Assembly: GCF_014635705.1 (NCBI RefSeq)
Contig: NZ_BMDI01000001.1
Coordinates: 1,442,008-1,506,007, forward strand
DNA from: Oxalicibacterium faecigallinarum
Lineage (GTDB): Bacteria; Pseudomonadota; Gammaproteobacteria; Burkholderiales; Burkholderiaceae_D
Length of the DNA stretch: 64,000 nucleotides
Direction of reading: 5' to 3'
Made by a program: the position numbers and the translations under genes. How positions within the stretch are numbered: position 1 is the first letter of the stretch; the number at the start of each line of letters is the position of its first letter. The notes under the pieces were generated by a model that was not told where the DNA came from, made no database searches, and was given only the letters and a program-made list of their open reading frames with translations. This document shows, piece by piece, positions 16,844-26,267 of this stretch.

Positions 16844-17692
16844 TCAAAGACCAGGCAACGTGATTGGCAGACGACGTTTGTGCGCCGTAGCGCGGTACTG
16901 CCGAATGATCACGTCATAAGCCTGACTACTGACTTGCTTGCCTTCCAGAAAATCATCAATCTCGTGATACGAGATGCCAAAGGCCAACTCGTCGGGCTTC
17001 ATCGGGACCAGCGATTCCAGATCGGCAGTCGGTACTTTCATTGCCAAGGTTTCTTCGGCACCACAGGACCGCGCAATCGCCCGCACCTGCCGTTTGTTCA
17101 GGCCTGCCAAAGGCGTGACATCGCAAGCACCGTCGCCATGCTTGGTGAAAAATCCCATCAAGGCTTCCGCCGCGTGATCCGTTCCGATCACCAAGCCTTC
17201 TTCGCGCCCCGCAACGGCATACTGCGCAATCATTCTCTGGCGCGCCTTGATATTGCCGTGAACAAAGTCTTCCTGACCTGCCGTGTCAAAAAATGTCCCG
17301 CCATGTTTAAGCGAAAGCAGCATTTCGTCACTGGGTTTCTTGATATTGACTGTCAGAACTTCGTCTGGCTGGATGAACTTGAGCGCGCGCTGCGCATCGG
17401 CTTCATCCCGTTGATCTCCATAGGGCAAACGCATCGCGACAAACTTCGCCTGATAACGTTCTTCACGTGCCTGTACGACAGCGCGTTGCGCGATCAGACC
17501 TGCTACCAGGGAATCCACGCCACCGCTGATGCCAAGCACGAAGCATTTTCTTTTTGTCTCGATCAGCAGGGCACGCAAAAAATCAGCCCGACGGATAAAT
17601 TCGCTTGCGGGTTCGATTTCCGGTTTTGCTCCCAACGTTCTTATGATGTTTGTTTGCTCGGTCAAATGGTCCTTGTGAACAATGTCAGTCAT
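16844..17692 (-). CDS. nadE: ammonia-dependent NAD+ synthetase
   Basis: A 282-residue NadE with the ATP-pyrophosphatase P-loop SGGVDS at about residue 56, GTDHAAEALMGFFTKHGDGA in the deamido-NAD site and the C-terminal RRLPITLPGL. There is no N-terminal glutaminase domain, so it uses ammonia. It makes NAD+ from deamido-NAD+. It starts 41 bases after the ligD stop and is followed by pncC, so NMN recycling and NAD synthesis genes lie behind the NHEJ genes. Confidence 0.93.
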   Translation of the reverse strand: MTDIVHKDHLTEQTNIIRTLGAKPEIEPASEFIRRADFLRALLIETKRKCFVLGISGGVDSLVAGLIAQRAVVQAREERYQAKFVAMRLPYGDQRDEADAQRALKFIQPDEVLTVNIKKPSDEMLLSLKHGGTFFDTAGQEDFVHGNIKARQRMIAQYAVAGREEGLVIGTDHAAEALMGFFTKHGDGACDVTPLAGLNKRQVRAIARSCGAEETLAMKVPTADLESLVPMKPDELAFGISYHEIDDFLEGKQVSSQAYDVIIRQYRATAHKRRLPITLPGL

Positions 17693-17733
17693 CTTTTCAA
17701 CCTTAAAAACGGGTACGGCTTTGACAATAAAAC

Positions 17734-20319
17734 TTATCGCGCGACTTTGAAATCAAGCAGCTTCATCGCTTGCGACAGATTCTGGAGTGACTGATCGTAG
17801 TCGGCCCACGGTGTATTACCCTTATCCAGCCTTGTATGGATGTTTGCAATAGTCCACTGCCCACTGCTCTGCAGCTTTTCAACTTCGTCCCAGGCAACCG
17901 GTACCGAGACACTCAAGCCAGGGCGCGCGCGTAAAGACCAGGCTGCCACAGTCGTCGCACCAAATCCATTACGCAGATAATCAATGAATATTTTGCCGAC
18001 ACGATTCCTCGGTCCGCTCTTTGCGACAAAGCGTTGCGGCAGAACGGCAGACATATGCAACACGATGGCCTGCGAAAAGGCTTTGACTGTATCCCAGTCA
18101 TGATGCTTTCTTAAAGGCACAACCACATGCATGCCTTTTCCGCCACTGGTTTTGACAAAGGACTTCAAGCCTAGCTGAGAGAGAAACGAGCCCATCAGCA
18201 ATGTGGATTCCTGCATGATCTCCCAGCTGACACCTTCTCCGGGATCCAGGTCAAAGGTCATCCGGTCCGGCTTGGCAATCTGCGTCTTCACCCCGTTCCA
18301 TGTATGGAACTCAATTACATTCATCTGTGCTGCAGACAGCAGACCCAGCGGCTTGACGATTTCCATCAAGGGCGCATGACCGGGATCCAGCTTTTGATCC
18401 AGCAGGCTGATGCCTTCCAATGGACTTTCCATATGTTTTTGGAAGAAGAGCTGTCCCTCAATACCGTCGGGCGCGCGCACCAACGACACTGGTCGCGCCT
18501 TCAGATGTGGCAGCATCAGCGAAGCCACCAAGGCGTAGTAGCGAATCAGGGCAATCTTGTCGATGCCGGTGGCGCTATCGACAATACGTTCGGGATGGCT
18601 GACCTTGAAGTTCCGGGGCAGGATGCTCTGCACCTGCGGATCCGCAATTGTGTGCGGGGCACGCGGTTCTGCCAATGGCTTCTCCCGCACGATCGCTTTG
18701 GCAGTCTTGTCACTGCGCAAGGCATGAAATACCGCATGCCGGATATGACCGCTCTTCGTCCATTCGGCAAAGGAAACTTCCGCCAAGAGAACCGGTTTGA
18801 CCCAATGTGCCTTCTTCTCGATATCCGCAGTGGATGCAAACGGCGTGTCCTTACTGACAAGGGCATCCAGTTTTTTGCGCAGATCACTCAGTGTCTTGTT
18901 ATTAAAGCCGGTACCGACATTGCCGGCATAGATCAGATTGCCGCTTTCGTCATGAACGCCCAGTATCAATGAACCGAGCCCCGTACGACTTCCCTTGGGA
19001 TCGGTGAAGCCGCCAATGACGAATTCCTGCCTGTGCGTGCATTTGAGTTTGATCCAGTCCCGGGATCGACCCGTGCTGTATGGAGCATCCTTGCGTTTGC
19101 CGATCACGCCTTCCAGACCAAGCCGGCAAGCTGACATGACGATGTCACGGGCCGGCACCTCAAACGTTTCGCTGTAATGCACCGCATCCGACTTTTTCTT
19201 GTTGAGAATGGATTTGAGCAGCGCACGCCGCACAATCAGCGGTACATCCCTCAAGTCATGCCCATCGTAGTAGGGAAGATCGAACAGGTAATAGGCGATC
19301 TGTTCGGTACTCTGCTTATCGAAGGCGTTCTGCAACAACTGAAAATTGGGGACCCCATTCTCCGATGCCACCACAATCTCGCCATCAAGCCAGGCGGACG
19401 TGATCTTGAGCTTTGCGATCGCCTCTTTTAGTGCCGGCAACTTCTCTGTCCAATCATGACCATTGCGCGTGAACAGGCGAACATCCTCGCCCTCGATACG
19501 CGTCAGCAAACGGTAGCCATCAAACTTGATTTCGTACAGCCAGTCACCCTCTGCGGGCGGGCCATCCACGAGGGTCGCCAATTGCGGTGTGAACTTGGCG
19601 GGCAACCCAACCTTGCGTGCGCCGGCGGGCAAACCTTTAACCGCCGTACCTTTCTGAGACGGCCGCTTTTTATTCTTAGCGGCGCCGGGTGTCGTGCTGC
19701 GTGGCGCATTTTTATTTTCGCTTTTTGCTTCGGCACCCTTTTCCTTATCGACGGCAGCATCCTTCACCGACAGATGCAGCACGCTATCCGGTAACTCATC
19801 CACCACACTGAATTCGCTGGACGCGCGTGCAAAGTGATCTTTTTCCTTGATCAGAAGCCAGGGCTCTTTCTTTTCACCTTTTCCCTTCATGCGAATCAGG
19901 GCCCATTTTCCCTGCAGCTTGTGTCCATGCAATTCGAACTTGAGATTGCCATCGCGGTACCCCTTCCTTGGGTCACCAATCGGATACCATGTGCCTCTGT
20001 CCCAGACAATGACTTTGCCCGCACCATACTGCTTCTCAGGAATCTGTCCTTCAAATGTGTTGTACGAGATTGGATGATCTTCGACATGTACCGCCATGCG
20101 CTTGTCTTTCGGATCGAAACTGGGCCCCTTGGGAACTGCCCAGCTTTTCATCGCATCACCTAATTCGAGGCGAAAGTCATAATGCAGGCGCGTGGCCCAA
20201 TGTTTTTGAATGACAAACGAGCGTGCCGCGGTATTTTCGCTGCCGCCTTCCGCAGGTTCGGTCGTGACCGAGAAATCACGTTTTGCTCTATACGCAGCAA
20301 GAGAGTCGGATTTCGCCAT
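17734..20319 (-). CDS. ligD: ATP-dependent DNA ligase LigD (phosphoesterase-ligase-polymerase)
   Basis: An 861-residue three-domain LigD. Residues 1-170 form the 3'-phosphoesterase (HWATRLHYDFRLE, RMAVHVEDHP). Residues ~245-530 form the ATP ligase with adenylated Lys265 in YEIKFDGYR. Residues ~560-850 form the primase-polymerase with Asp690/Asp692 in FDLDPGE and the SGGKGMH motif. A Lys/Ala-rich linker (~190-240) joins the first two. It fills and seals DNA double-strand breaks with Ku. It starts only 4 bases after the ku stop codon, so the two are one operon. Confidence 0.95.
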   Translation of the reverse strand: MAKSDSLAAYRAKRDFSVTTEPAEGGSENTAARSFVIQKHWATRLHYDFRLELGDAMKSWAVPKGPSFDPKDKRMAVHVEDHPISYNTFEGQIPEKQYGAGKVIVWDRGTWYPIGDPRKGYRDGNLKFELHGHKLQGKWALIRMKGKGEKKEPWLLIKEKDHFARASSEFSVVDELPDSVLHLSVKDAAVDKEKGAEAKSENKNAPRSTTPGAAKNKKRPSQKGTAVKGLPAGARKVGLPAKFTPQLATLVDGPPAEGDWLYEIKFDGYRLLTRIEGEDVRLFTRNGHDWTEKLPALKEAIAKLKITSAWLDGEIVVASENGVPNFQLLQNAFDKQSTEQIAYYLFDLPYYDGHDLRDVPLIVRRALLKSILNKKKSDAVHYSETFEVPARDIVMSACRLGLEGVIGKRKDAPYSTGRSRDWIKLKCTHRQEFVIGGFTDPKGSRTGLGSLILGVHDESGNLIYAGNVGTGFNNKTLSDLRKKLDALVSKDTPFASTADIEKKAHWVKPVLLAEVSFAEWTKSGHIRHAVFHALRSDKTAKAIVREKPLAEPRAPHTIADPQVQSILPRNFKVSHPERIVDSATGIDKIALIRYYALVASLMLPHLKARPVSLVRAPDGIEGQLFFQKHMESPLEGISLLDQKLDPGHAPLMEIVKPLGLLSAAQMNVIEFHTWNGVKTQIAKPDRMTFDLDPGEGVSWEIMQESTLLMGSFLSQLGLKSFVKTSGGKGMHVVVPLRKHHDWDTVKAFSQAIVLHMSAVLPQRFVAKSGPRNRVGKIFIDYLRNGFGATTVAAWSLRARPGLSVSVPVAWDEVEKLQSSGQWTIANIHTRLDKGNTPWADYDQSLQNLSQAMKLLDFKVAR

Positions 20320-20323
20320 GGCA

Positions 20324-21262
20324 TCACGCAGTTTTACGTTTGGCGGCTACTTTCGAAGACGTGGTCTTCGCCGCGCTTTTTCTGGCAGTGGATTTCCTTG
20401 CGACCTTCTTACCTGCCGCAGGCGCCGATTTGTTAGCCGGCGCCGATTTATTCGGCTTGCCGCCTTTCAAACTGCGTTGCAACATGTCGGTCAAATCGTA
20501 GATCTTGGCAGATTCTCCGGCCTCTACGGTTTCAACTGGGGTGACGGTTTCGGTTTCACCCGCTTTCACTTTTTCCTCGACCAGATGCAGTATCTGCTCC
20601 TTGAACGAATCGGTGAAGTCTTCCGGGTTCCAGTCTCCACTCATGTCTTCAACAAGCTGCTCGCCCATCTTGATTTCCTTCTCCGTCAGGCCTGCTGCTT
20701 TTGCGCCTTCCTTGGGCAAATCAAGCTGATCCCACGTTCGGATCTCATCGCCCCAGCGTAGCAGATTCAACACCAGCGCGGGCCCTGCGGGCACGAGTAC
20801 GGCTAGATGCTGTTTGGTCTGGATGACGACCTTAGCCAAGCCAACCTTGCCGGTCTTGAGCAGGATTTCTCGCAGCAGCGCATAAACCTTAGCGCCCTTG
20901 TTGATGGGAGAAATGTAATAAGGACGTTCGAAATAAACGAAAGGAATGGCATTTGCCGAAACGAAAGCTTCGATCTCGATGGTCTGGGTCGTCTTTGGAT
21001 AAGCCGCGTCAATCTCTTCCGGACTCAGAATCACATAATGACCATCCTCGACTTCAATACCCTTGACGATATTTTCCTTGCTGACTTCCTTGCCGGTTTT
21101 CTTATTGATGCGCTTGTAACCGACCGGATCCATGGTGCGCTTGTCCAGCCAGTCAAAGTTCAGCCCATTCTCTTGCGTTGCCGAATGCAAGGCGATCGGA
21201 ATATGCACGAGTCCGAAAGAGATCGCACCTTTCCACAAAATACGCTTACTGGTAGAAGCCAT
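20324..21262 (-). CDS. ku: Ku-family DNA end-binding protein
   Basis: A 312-residue bacterial Ku. The N-terminal ASTSKRILWKGAISFGLVHIPIALHSATQ, then ERPYYISPINKGAKVYALLRE and the ligase-interacting region are typical. The last ~45 residues are a Lys/Ala-rich tail (KSAPAAGKKVARKSTARKS), which in other Ku proteins binds DNA and helps recruit LigD. It forms a ring on broken DNA ends in non-homologous end joining. It is the first gene of the ku-ligD-nadE-pncC-katE run. Confidence 0.95.
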   Translation of the reverse strand: MASTSKRILWKGAISFGLVHIPIALHSATQENGLNFDWLDKRTMDPVGYKRINKKTGKEVSKENIVKGIEVEDGHYVILSPEEIDAAYPKTTQTIEIEAFVSANAIPFVYFERPYYISPINKGAKVYALLREILLKTGKVGLAKVVIQTKQHLAVLVPAGPALVLNLLRWGDEIRTWDQLDLPKEGAKAAGLTEKEIKMGEQLVEDMSGDWNPEDFTDSFKEQILHLVEEKVKAGETETVTPVETVEAGESAKIYDLTDMLQRSLKGGKPNKSAPANKSAPAAGKKVARKSTARKSAAKTTSSKVAAKRKTA

Positions 21263-21463
21263 GATCGAGAGGATGAATTGATCGGCTCTCTATCATCCGC
21301 TATCACTACAGGCACGTATGTAGGAAAACACCGGGATGTATCGTCAGCAGGTTCGTCCTTCATACTGCAAAACAAACTCTTACACCGAGCTGCGCGCTTC
21401 TCCTATCCTCTCTACATGCAGGGAAACATAGAATGAATTTTTATCTTGTTGAAGGAGTTCATC

Positions 21464-21739
21464 ATGTCCGTTAACAAACTGAACGTACCGCCTGACTACA
21501 GCGAAGACTCTGATATCAACGGTAAACCCCAACTTCAGGAAGTCGAGAAAAAAGGAAATAACCTGCGCGCTGAAACACATGCTAAGGACTTTGGCCCAGA
21601 CCCCGTCTCCAAAGAATTTTCCAATGACGACTCGGCGAATGCGGCTGCCAATCGCTTGCGTAATAATGCCAACGATCCGACCGAACGTGATCCCACACGA
21701 TCGACCAATAAACCACTCAGCGGAAAAATCAAACCGTAA
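21464..21739 (+). CDS. small hydrophilic protein, unknown
   Basis: A 91-residue, strongly hydrophilic protein rich in Asn, Asp, Lys and Pro with no hydrophobic core (MSVNKLNVPPDYSEDSDING, ...). It is probably disordered. ATG 21464 has GAAGGAG 6 bases upstream; the longer frame from ATG 21446 has none. It is divergent from ku and is followed by a second small hydrophilic gene. Composition resembles bacterial stress-induced or desiccation-type proteins, but no family is recognised. Confidence 0.65.
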   Translation: MSVNKLNVPPDYSEDSDINGKPQLQEVEKKGNNLRAETHAKDFGPDPVSKEFSNDDSANAAANRLRNNANDPTERDPTRSTNKPLSGKIKP

Positions 21740-21783
21740 GGTGCAAGACCCCATCATGCCGATAGTGAGGCGAAGGAGAAAGC

Positions 21784-22038
21784 ATGTCCGAACATAAAAT
21801 CGAGAAAACCAATTCTGACCGCATGGTTGAAAAAAATAGAGCTGATGTTCCACAACCTGTACGCGCCGGCACTGGCCCGGAAAGCATGACCTATCAGCAG
21901 CGCACCGGTGTGTATGTCGAAAACGATCCGGCAAACAAACCGGCAGGTACCCCGGACGTTCCAAGAAAAGTCCCGGACCAGCCCGCTTATGAAAAAAACA
22001 CTGCACTTGCCAGTGATAAACCGGTAGCAGAGAAGTAG
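21784..22038 (+). CDS. small hydrophilic protein, unknown
   Basis: An 84-residue, very hydrophilic protein with repeated Pro, Asp, Glu and Lys (for example TGPESMTYQQRTGVYVENDP), likely disordered. A strong AAGGAGAAAGC ribosome binding site precedes ATG 21784. It lies 44 bases after the gene at 21464 and ends at a strong terminator, so the pair is probably one transcription unit. Function unknown. Confidence 0.65.
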   Translation: MSEHKIEKTNSDRMVEKNRADVPQPVRAGTGPESMTYQQRTGVYVENDPANKPAGTPDVPRKVPDQPAYEKNTALASDKPVAEK

Positions 22039-22050
22039 GCAGCAGAAATA

Positions 22051-22079
22051 AAAAAAGCGAGCATTGCTCGCTTTTTTTA
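22051..22079. terminator. bidirectional terminator
   Basis: AAAAAAGCGAGC ATT GCTCGCTTTTTTT-type hairpin between the converging small-protein and hemerythrin genes. Confidence 0.88.
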
Positions 22080-22089
22080 AGTATCAGCC

Positions 22090-22587
22090 TTAAGCCAATG
22101 CACCCATCAACTCTTCTTTGCGCTCCATCATCTGTACAGCCAGTTCATCCAGATCCAGCTTGGATTTTCTTACCTTCTTGAACATCTCGCCTTCTTCTTC
22201 CTCGACGTGATGATTGATGTATTCGCTCAGCACCTTCACTTTCGCATCATACATTTCGTCATCGCCTGACATGCCGCTGATCTGCTCAATGAGATCCTTG
22301 GCGGTGGCATGCTCCACCTCTGCTTCATTCAACATATCATCGTCGTTGATGGCCTCACGCGCGGCAGGATAGAAAATCTCTTCTTCAATCTGTGCATGAA
22401 TCGTCAATTCCTCACAGATTTTCTGAGCAACTTCCACTTTGCCTTCCGTGTCATCTTTCTTTGCCAGCTTTTCAAATTCCTTGAAAAGCTTTTTCACTTT
22501 TTCGTGATCTTCGATCAACATATCGACAGCGTCGGGGGTGGACTTGCGCGATTTGGCAGTCGATTTTGTAGCTGGCTTGGTTGTCAT
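22090..22587 (-). CDS. hemerythrin (HHE) domain protein
   Basis: A 165-residue protein with a short Lys/Ser/Thr-rich N-terminal tail and a four-helix HHE-type domain. Candidate metal ligands are seen in EDHEKVKKLF, HAQIEEEIFYPAA, AEVEHATAKDL and INHHVEEEEGEMF, the usual pattern for a di-iron site. Such proteins bind oxygen or nitric oxide or respond to oxidative stress. An AAGGAGCCAGCC site precedes ATG 22587. A second HHE-type gene (28655) lies in the same region. Confidence 0.87.
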   Translation of the reverse strand: MTTKPATKSTAKSRKSTPDAVDMLIEDHEKVKKLFKEFEKLAKKDDTEGKVEVAQKICEELTIHAQIEEEIFYPAAREAINDDDMLNEAEVEHATAKDLIEQISGMSGDDEMYDAKVKVLSEYINHHVEEEEGEMFKKVRKSKLDLDELAVQMMERKEELMGALA

Positions 22588-22805
22588 GGCTGGCTCCTTT
22601 GTTTAACGAATAATGAGTCGTGAATCGTGATGAGTGAGTAGTGACATCCATTACGAAATGTAATTTTCACTAAGAGCCAGTCTAGTCACTCCATCGTAAG
22701 TACGACATCGGAAAAATCTCAAATTTTTGTCAGAAGATGAGATGTCATTACGTTCAAATTGCATCAACATGCTGAACAGAAACGACGCTGACACCCATCC
22801 CGTCA

Positions 22806-23378
22806 TCACTTGCTCTTGATGTCTTCTACCATGCGCAAATGGGACTGCACGACCGGCTCCATTTTCTTGGCCAGCATCTTCAGATCAGCGTCATTGGCAT
22901 CTTTTTCAATCTCTTTCAGTAATTGAAGCGTTGCCTGATGATCAGCGTGACCTGCTTGCGCAAGGTATTTCTGATCAAATGCGGGGCCCGATAACTTTTT
23001 CAGTTCAGACAGTGCTGCCTGGTGCTTTTTATCGGCTTCCTTCGGCAGTTTGACTTCCTTATCCTTCGCCAGCGCGTGTATCTCTTTCAGTCCTTTGGAA
23101 TGATCGTCGATCATACGTTGTGCAAACGATTTCACCGCATCTGAATCGGATTTCTCCAGCGCAAGTTTTGCTGCATCGACTTCGGCCTGATTGCCTTGCG
23201 CCAGTTTGGTCAACATCTGGCGATCGGAAGCATCGAGTGCGACTTTCTTGGCCATGCGTGTATTTGGCGAACCCTCTTCCGACGTTACAGTACGATCCGC
23301 CAAAGCCGGCAAGGTCGTGGCACCCGTCATCAACAGAGCGGCTATTACTAAGTTTTTATTCAGTGTGCTATTTGACAT
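22806..23378 (-). CDS. DUF4142 secreted protein
   Basis: A 190-residue protein with a signal peptide (NKNLVIAALLMTGATTLPALA) and a helical DUF4142 domain (DRQMLTKLAQGNQAEVDAAKLALE, QRMIDDHSKGLKEIHAL, HADHQATLQLLKEIEKDA). The fold is ferritin-like in related proteins. DUF4142 genes are common in soil Proteobacteria and linked with stress. ATG 23378 is chosen because GGAGA lies 5 bases upstream; an upstream ATG at 23450 lacks one. Function unknown. Confidence 0.85.
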   Translation of the reverse strand: MSNSTLNKNLVIAALLMTGATTLPALADRTVTSEEGSPNTRMAKKVALDASDRQMLTKLAQGNQAEVDAAKLALEKSDSDAVKSFAQRMIDDHSKGLKEIHALAKDKEVKLPKEADKKHQAALSELKKLSGPAFDQKYLAQAGHADHQATLQLLKEIEKDANDADLKMLAKKMEPVVQSHLRMVEDIKSK

Positions 23379-23771
23379 GGTTATCTCCAAATTATGATTT
23401 TCGGTTATGAAACGTGAACGGTTGAAGATAGACCTCTTCGTGGAGCGCAACTGTCAGAGGTACGCCTTTTCTCTTGTGGGATTGTGATTCGTTTGAATAG
23501 ATATCCTTGGCAGGTCGGCCCTATTTATTCCGGTTCAGTCCTTCAACTCTTTCTACAGGCACTGCAGCTCTTCATCCAATGCCTTGTCAGCGCAACGTGC
23601 CAAGTCGCGCATTGAAGGAAAACCAGTGTTCGCTTTAGGTCCACATGTGCATGCCCAATGACCCCGCATAAGTGCTCTCGCGCACGAATCAGTTGAAATA
23701 ACCGAAACTTCCATTGCTCCTGCTCGTCAACACTGCTGTGTCATGCCATCAGCATCATCAAGGAGAGCAGA
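23379..23771. other. 393-base intergenic region before the FdhF/YdeP gene
   Basis: It separates divergent genes (DUF4142 and FdhF/YdeP). No gene, hairpin or clear promoter motif was found. The FdhF/YdeP ribosome binding site AAGGAGAG lies at its end. Confidence 0.5.
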
Positions 23772-26093
23772 ATGTCCCAGATCGATATCCCGGAAAAAGC
23801 CCATTTCACCGACGACCTAGAACCCGCTGGAGGCTGGGGATCATTAAAGGAAGTGAGCACGACATTGATGGAACAGGATGCCGTGATCCATGGCATGCAA
23901 GCGCTTCCTCGACAAAACAAGCTGCATGGATTTGCCTGTGTAAGCTGCTCCTGGGCCAAACCGGCCGATCCGCATGCATTTGAATTCTGTGAAAACGGTG
24001 CGAAGGCAACAGCGTGGGAGCTCACCAGCAACAAGGCCGCGCCCGACTTTTTCTTGCAACATACCGTGAGCGAACTCGAAAGCTGGACTGACTATGAGCT
24101 GGAATCGACAGGCAGGCTGACAAAACCCATGCGCTACGATGCAGCCAGTGATAAATACCTTGCCGTGTCATGGGATGAGGTTTTTGCGGATATTGGCGCA
24201 GAACTGCGTACCATGGAACCGGAGAAGGTGGTGTTTTACGCATCCGGGCGGGCCTCCCTCGAGACCTCCTACATGTATCAGCTACTGGCACGCATGTATG
24301 GCAACAACAACCTGCCCGACAGCTCGAACATGTGCCATGAGACCACCTCCGTTGCGTTGCCACGTTCCATCGGCGTACCGGTTGGCACAATCGGTCTTGA
24401 TGATTTCCAGAAAACAGATTGCATGCTGTTCTTTGGTCACAACACGGGTACCAATGCGCCCCGCATGCTGCATCAGTTGCAGGAAGCTCGGCAACGTGAT
24501 GTGCCCATCATCACTGTCAATCCCATTCGTGAGCGCGGCATGGTGGCTTTCGTCAATCCGCAATCCCCGGTCCAGATGCTGACGCCGGACCAGACATGCA
24601 TCTCGACCCAGTATTTGCAGATCATCCTCGGCGGCGATACGGCGGCAGCCATGGGGATTGCCAAGTGGCTGATCGAGGCAGACGATGCAGCGCGTGCGTC
24701 CAATCAGACACGTGTCATCGATGCCGATTTCATTGCGGAGCACACACATGGTTTTGAGGCATTTGCAGACAAAGTGCGCGCTACGGGTTGGGAGGACATT
24801 GAACGTTTTTCCGGTATTGCCCGATCCGAATTGGCGCAGGCAGCACAAACCTATGCCCGTGCCGAGCGGGCCATCATTTTTTACGGAATGGGCGTCACCC
24901 AGCAGCGCGAAGGCGTGCAGCATATCGACATGCTGACCAACCTGCTGCTCTTGCGCGGCAACATCGGCAAACCCGGTGCGGGCATCTGTCCTATTCGCGG
25001 CCATTCGAATGTGCAGGGACAGCGCACGGTAGGTATTACCGAAAAGCCGGAGCTGGCACCGATCGAGAAGTTACGCGAACAATACGGCTTCGAACCGCCA
25101 ACCAAAAAAGGGATGAATACCGTCGAGACCTGCGAAGCCATGCTGAACGGGGAAGTGGCGGCATTTATCGGACTGGGCGGCAACTTTCTGCGTGCCGCGC
25201 CCGACCATAGTCTGACGGAACCGGCATGGCGTGATATTCCCCTGACCGTGCAAATCCTGACCAAGCTCAATCGCAGTGCCGTGGTGCATGGCCGCAAGGC
25301 CTATCTCCTTCCCTGCCTTGGCCGTATCGAAACGGATCAGCAGGAAAGCGGTGAACAGGCGGTGACGGTAGAAGACAGCACGGGTCGCATCCATGGCTCA
25401 AAAGGTTTGATTGATCCTGCCGCCAACACGTTGCTGTCAGAACCCGCCATCATCGCAGGCCTTGCCAGACACACGCTCGAACCCAATCCTCGTGTGAACT
25501 GGGATGCATGGGTGGCGGACTACGCCAGTATCCGCGACGCCATTGCAGAGACGTTTCCGGAAACCTTTCATGATTTCAATAACAGGATGTGGACGCCTGG
25601 CGGCTTTGCGCGTCCGTTACCTGCCCGTGAGCGCATCTGGAAAACGGAAAATGGCAAAGCCAACTTCATCCCCCCTGCAACCCTGAATCCGCATGCGGAG
25701 TTACCTGATCGTTCCGGCGAAACCCTGCGGCTGATGACGACACGCGGAGATAACCAGTTCAACACGACGGTCTATGCGCTGGACGATCGCTTTCGCGGCG
25801 TATTTGGAACGCGGCGCGTACTCCTGATGAACAAGGAAGACATGAAGAAACGCGATCTTCACGCCGGTGACTTTGTAACTGCCGAAACGGAATCAGACAA
25901 TGACGTTACACGTCGTGTGGAACGGTTACGGGTGCAGCCTTTCGATATTCCGCAAGGATGCGTGGTGGGCTATTTTCCCGAGCTCAATCCGCTGGTACCA
26001 CTCTGGCACCATGCAAAGGGCAGCAAGGTACCGGCATACAAGGCCATTCCTATTCGTTTGATTCTTGAATATCGTGGGGCGGAATCAACATAG
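23772..26093 (+). CDS. FdhF/YdeP family molybdopterin oxidoreductase
   Basis: A 773-residue molybdopterin oxidoreductase of the YdeP branch. An Fe-S-like Cys region CVSCSWAKPADPHAFEFCENG lies at about 57-80. A molybdopterin-binding core (NNLPDSSNMCHETTSV, GHNTGTNAPRML) and a C-terminal molydopterin-dinucleotide domain (MTTRGDNQFNTTVYALDDRFRGVFGTRR) follow. The family includes acid-resistance and formate-dehydrogenase-like proteins, substrate mostly unknown. An AAGGAGAG site precedes ATG 23772. It lies in the stress region and has no obvious partner subunit nearby. Confidence 0.9.
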   Translation: MSQIDIPEKAHFTDDLEPAGGWGSLKEVSTTLMEQDAVIHGMQALPRQNKLHGFACVSCSWAKPADPHAFEFCENGAKATAWELTSNKAAPDFFLQHTVSELESWTDYELESTGRLTKPMRYDAASDKYLAVSWDEVFADIGAELRTMEPEKVVFYASGRASLETSYMYQLLARMYGNNNLPDSSNMCHETTSVALPRSIGVPVGTIGLDDFQKTDCMLFFGHNTGTNAPRMLHQLQEARQRDVPIITVNPIRERGMVAFVNPQSPVQMLTPDQTCISTQYLQIILGGDTAAAMGIAKWLIEADDAARASNQTRVIDADFIAEHTHGFEAFADKVRATGWEDIERFSGIARSELAQAAQTYARAERAIIFYGMGVTQQREGVQHIDMLTNLLLLRGNIGKPGAGICPIRGHSNVQGQRTVGITEKPELAPIEKLREQYGFEPPTKKGMNTVETCEAMLNGEVAAFIGLGGNFLRAAPDHSLTEPAWRDIPLTVQILTKLNRSAVVHGRKAYLLPCLGRIETDQQESGEQAVTVEDSTGRIHGSKGLIDPAANTLLSEPAIIAGLARHTLEPNPRVNWDAWVADYASIRDAIAETFPETFHDFNNRMWTPGGFARPLPARERIWKTENGKANFIPPATLNPHAELPDRSGETLRLMTTRGDNQFNTTVYALDDRFRGVFGTRRVLLMNKEDMKKRDLHAGDFVTAETESDNDVTRRVERLRVQPFDIPQGCVVGYFPELNPLVPLWHHAKGSKVPAYKAIPIRLILEYRGAEST

Positions 26094-26267
26094 ATGCGCA
26101 ACGTGCATGGCAAGGAAAGTATCGGCGATAGAAGATGCAGGGTCATCGCGATATGCGAGGCAGGATTCGTCCTACTCACGTTCTCCCGTTATCTGATTGG
26201 TCAACTTGCCACACACCATTACTGTATTCGGTGACGACTAATGAAGATATCCCTACAAGGAGGCCCT

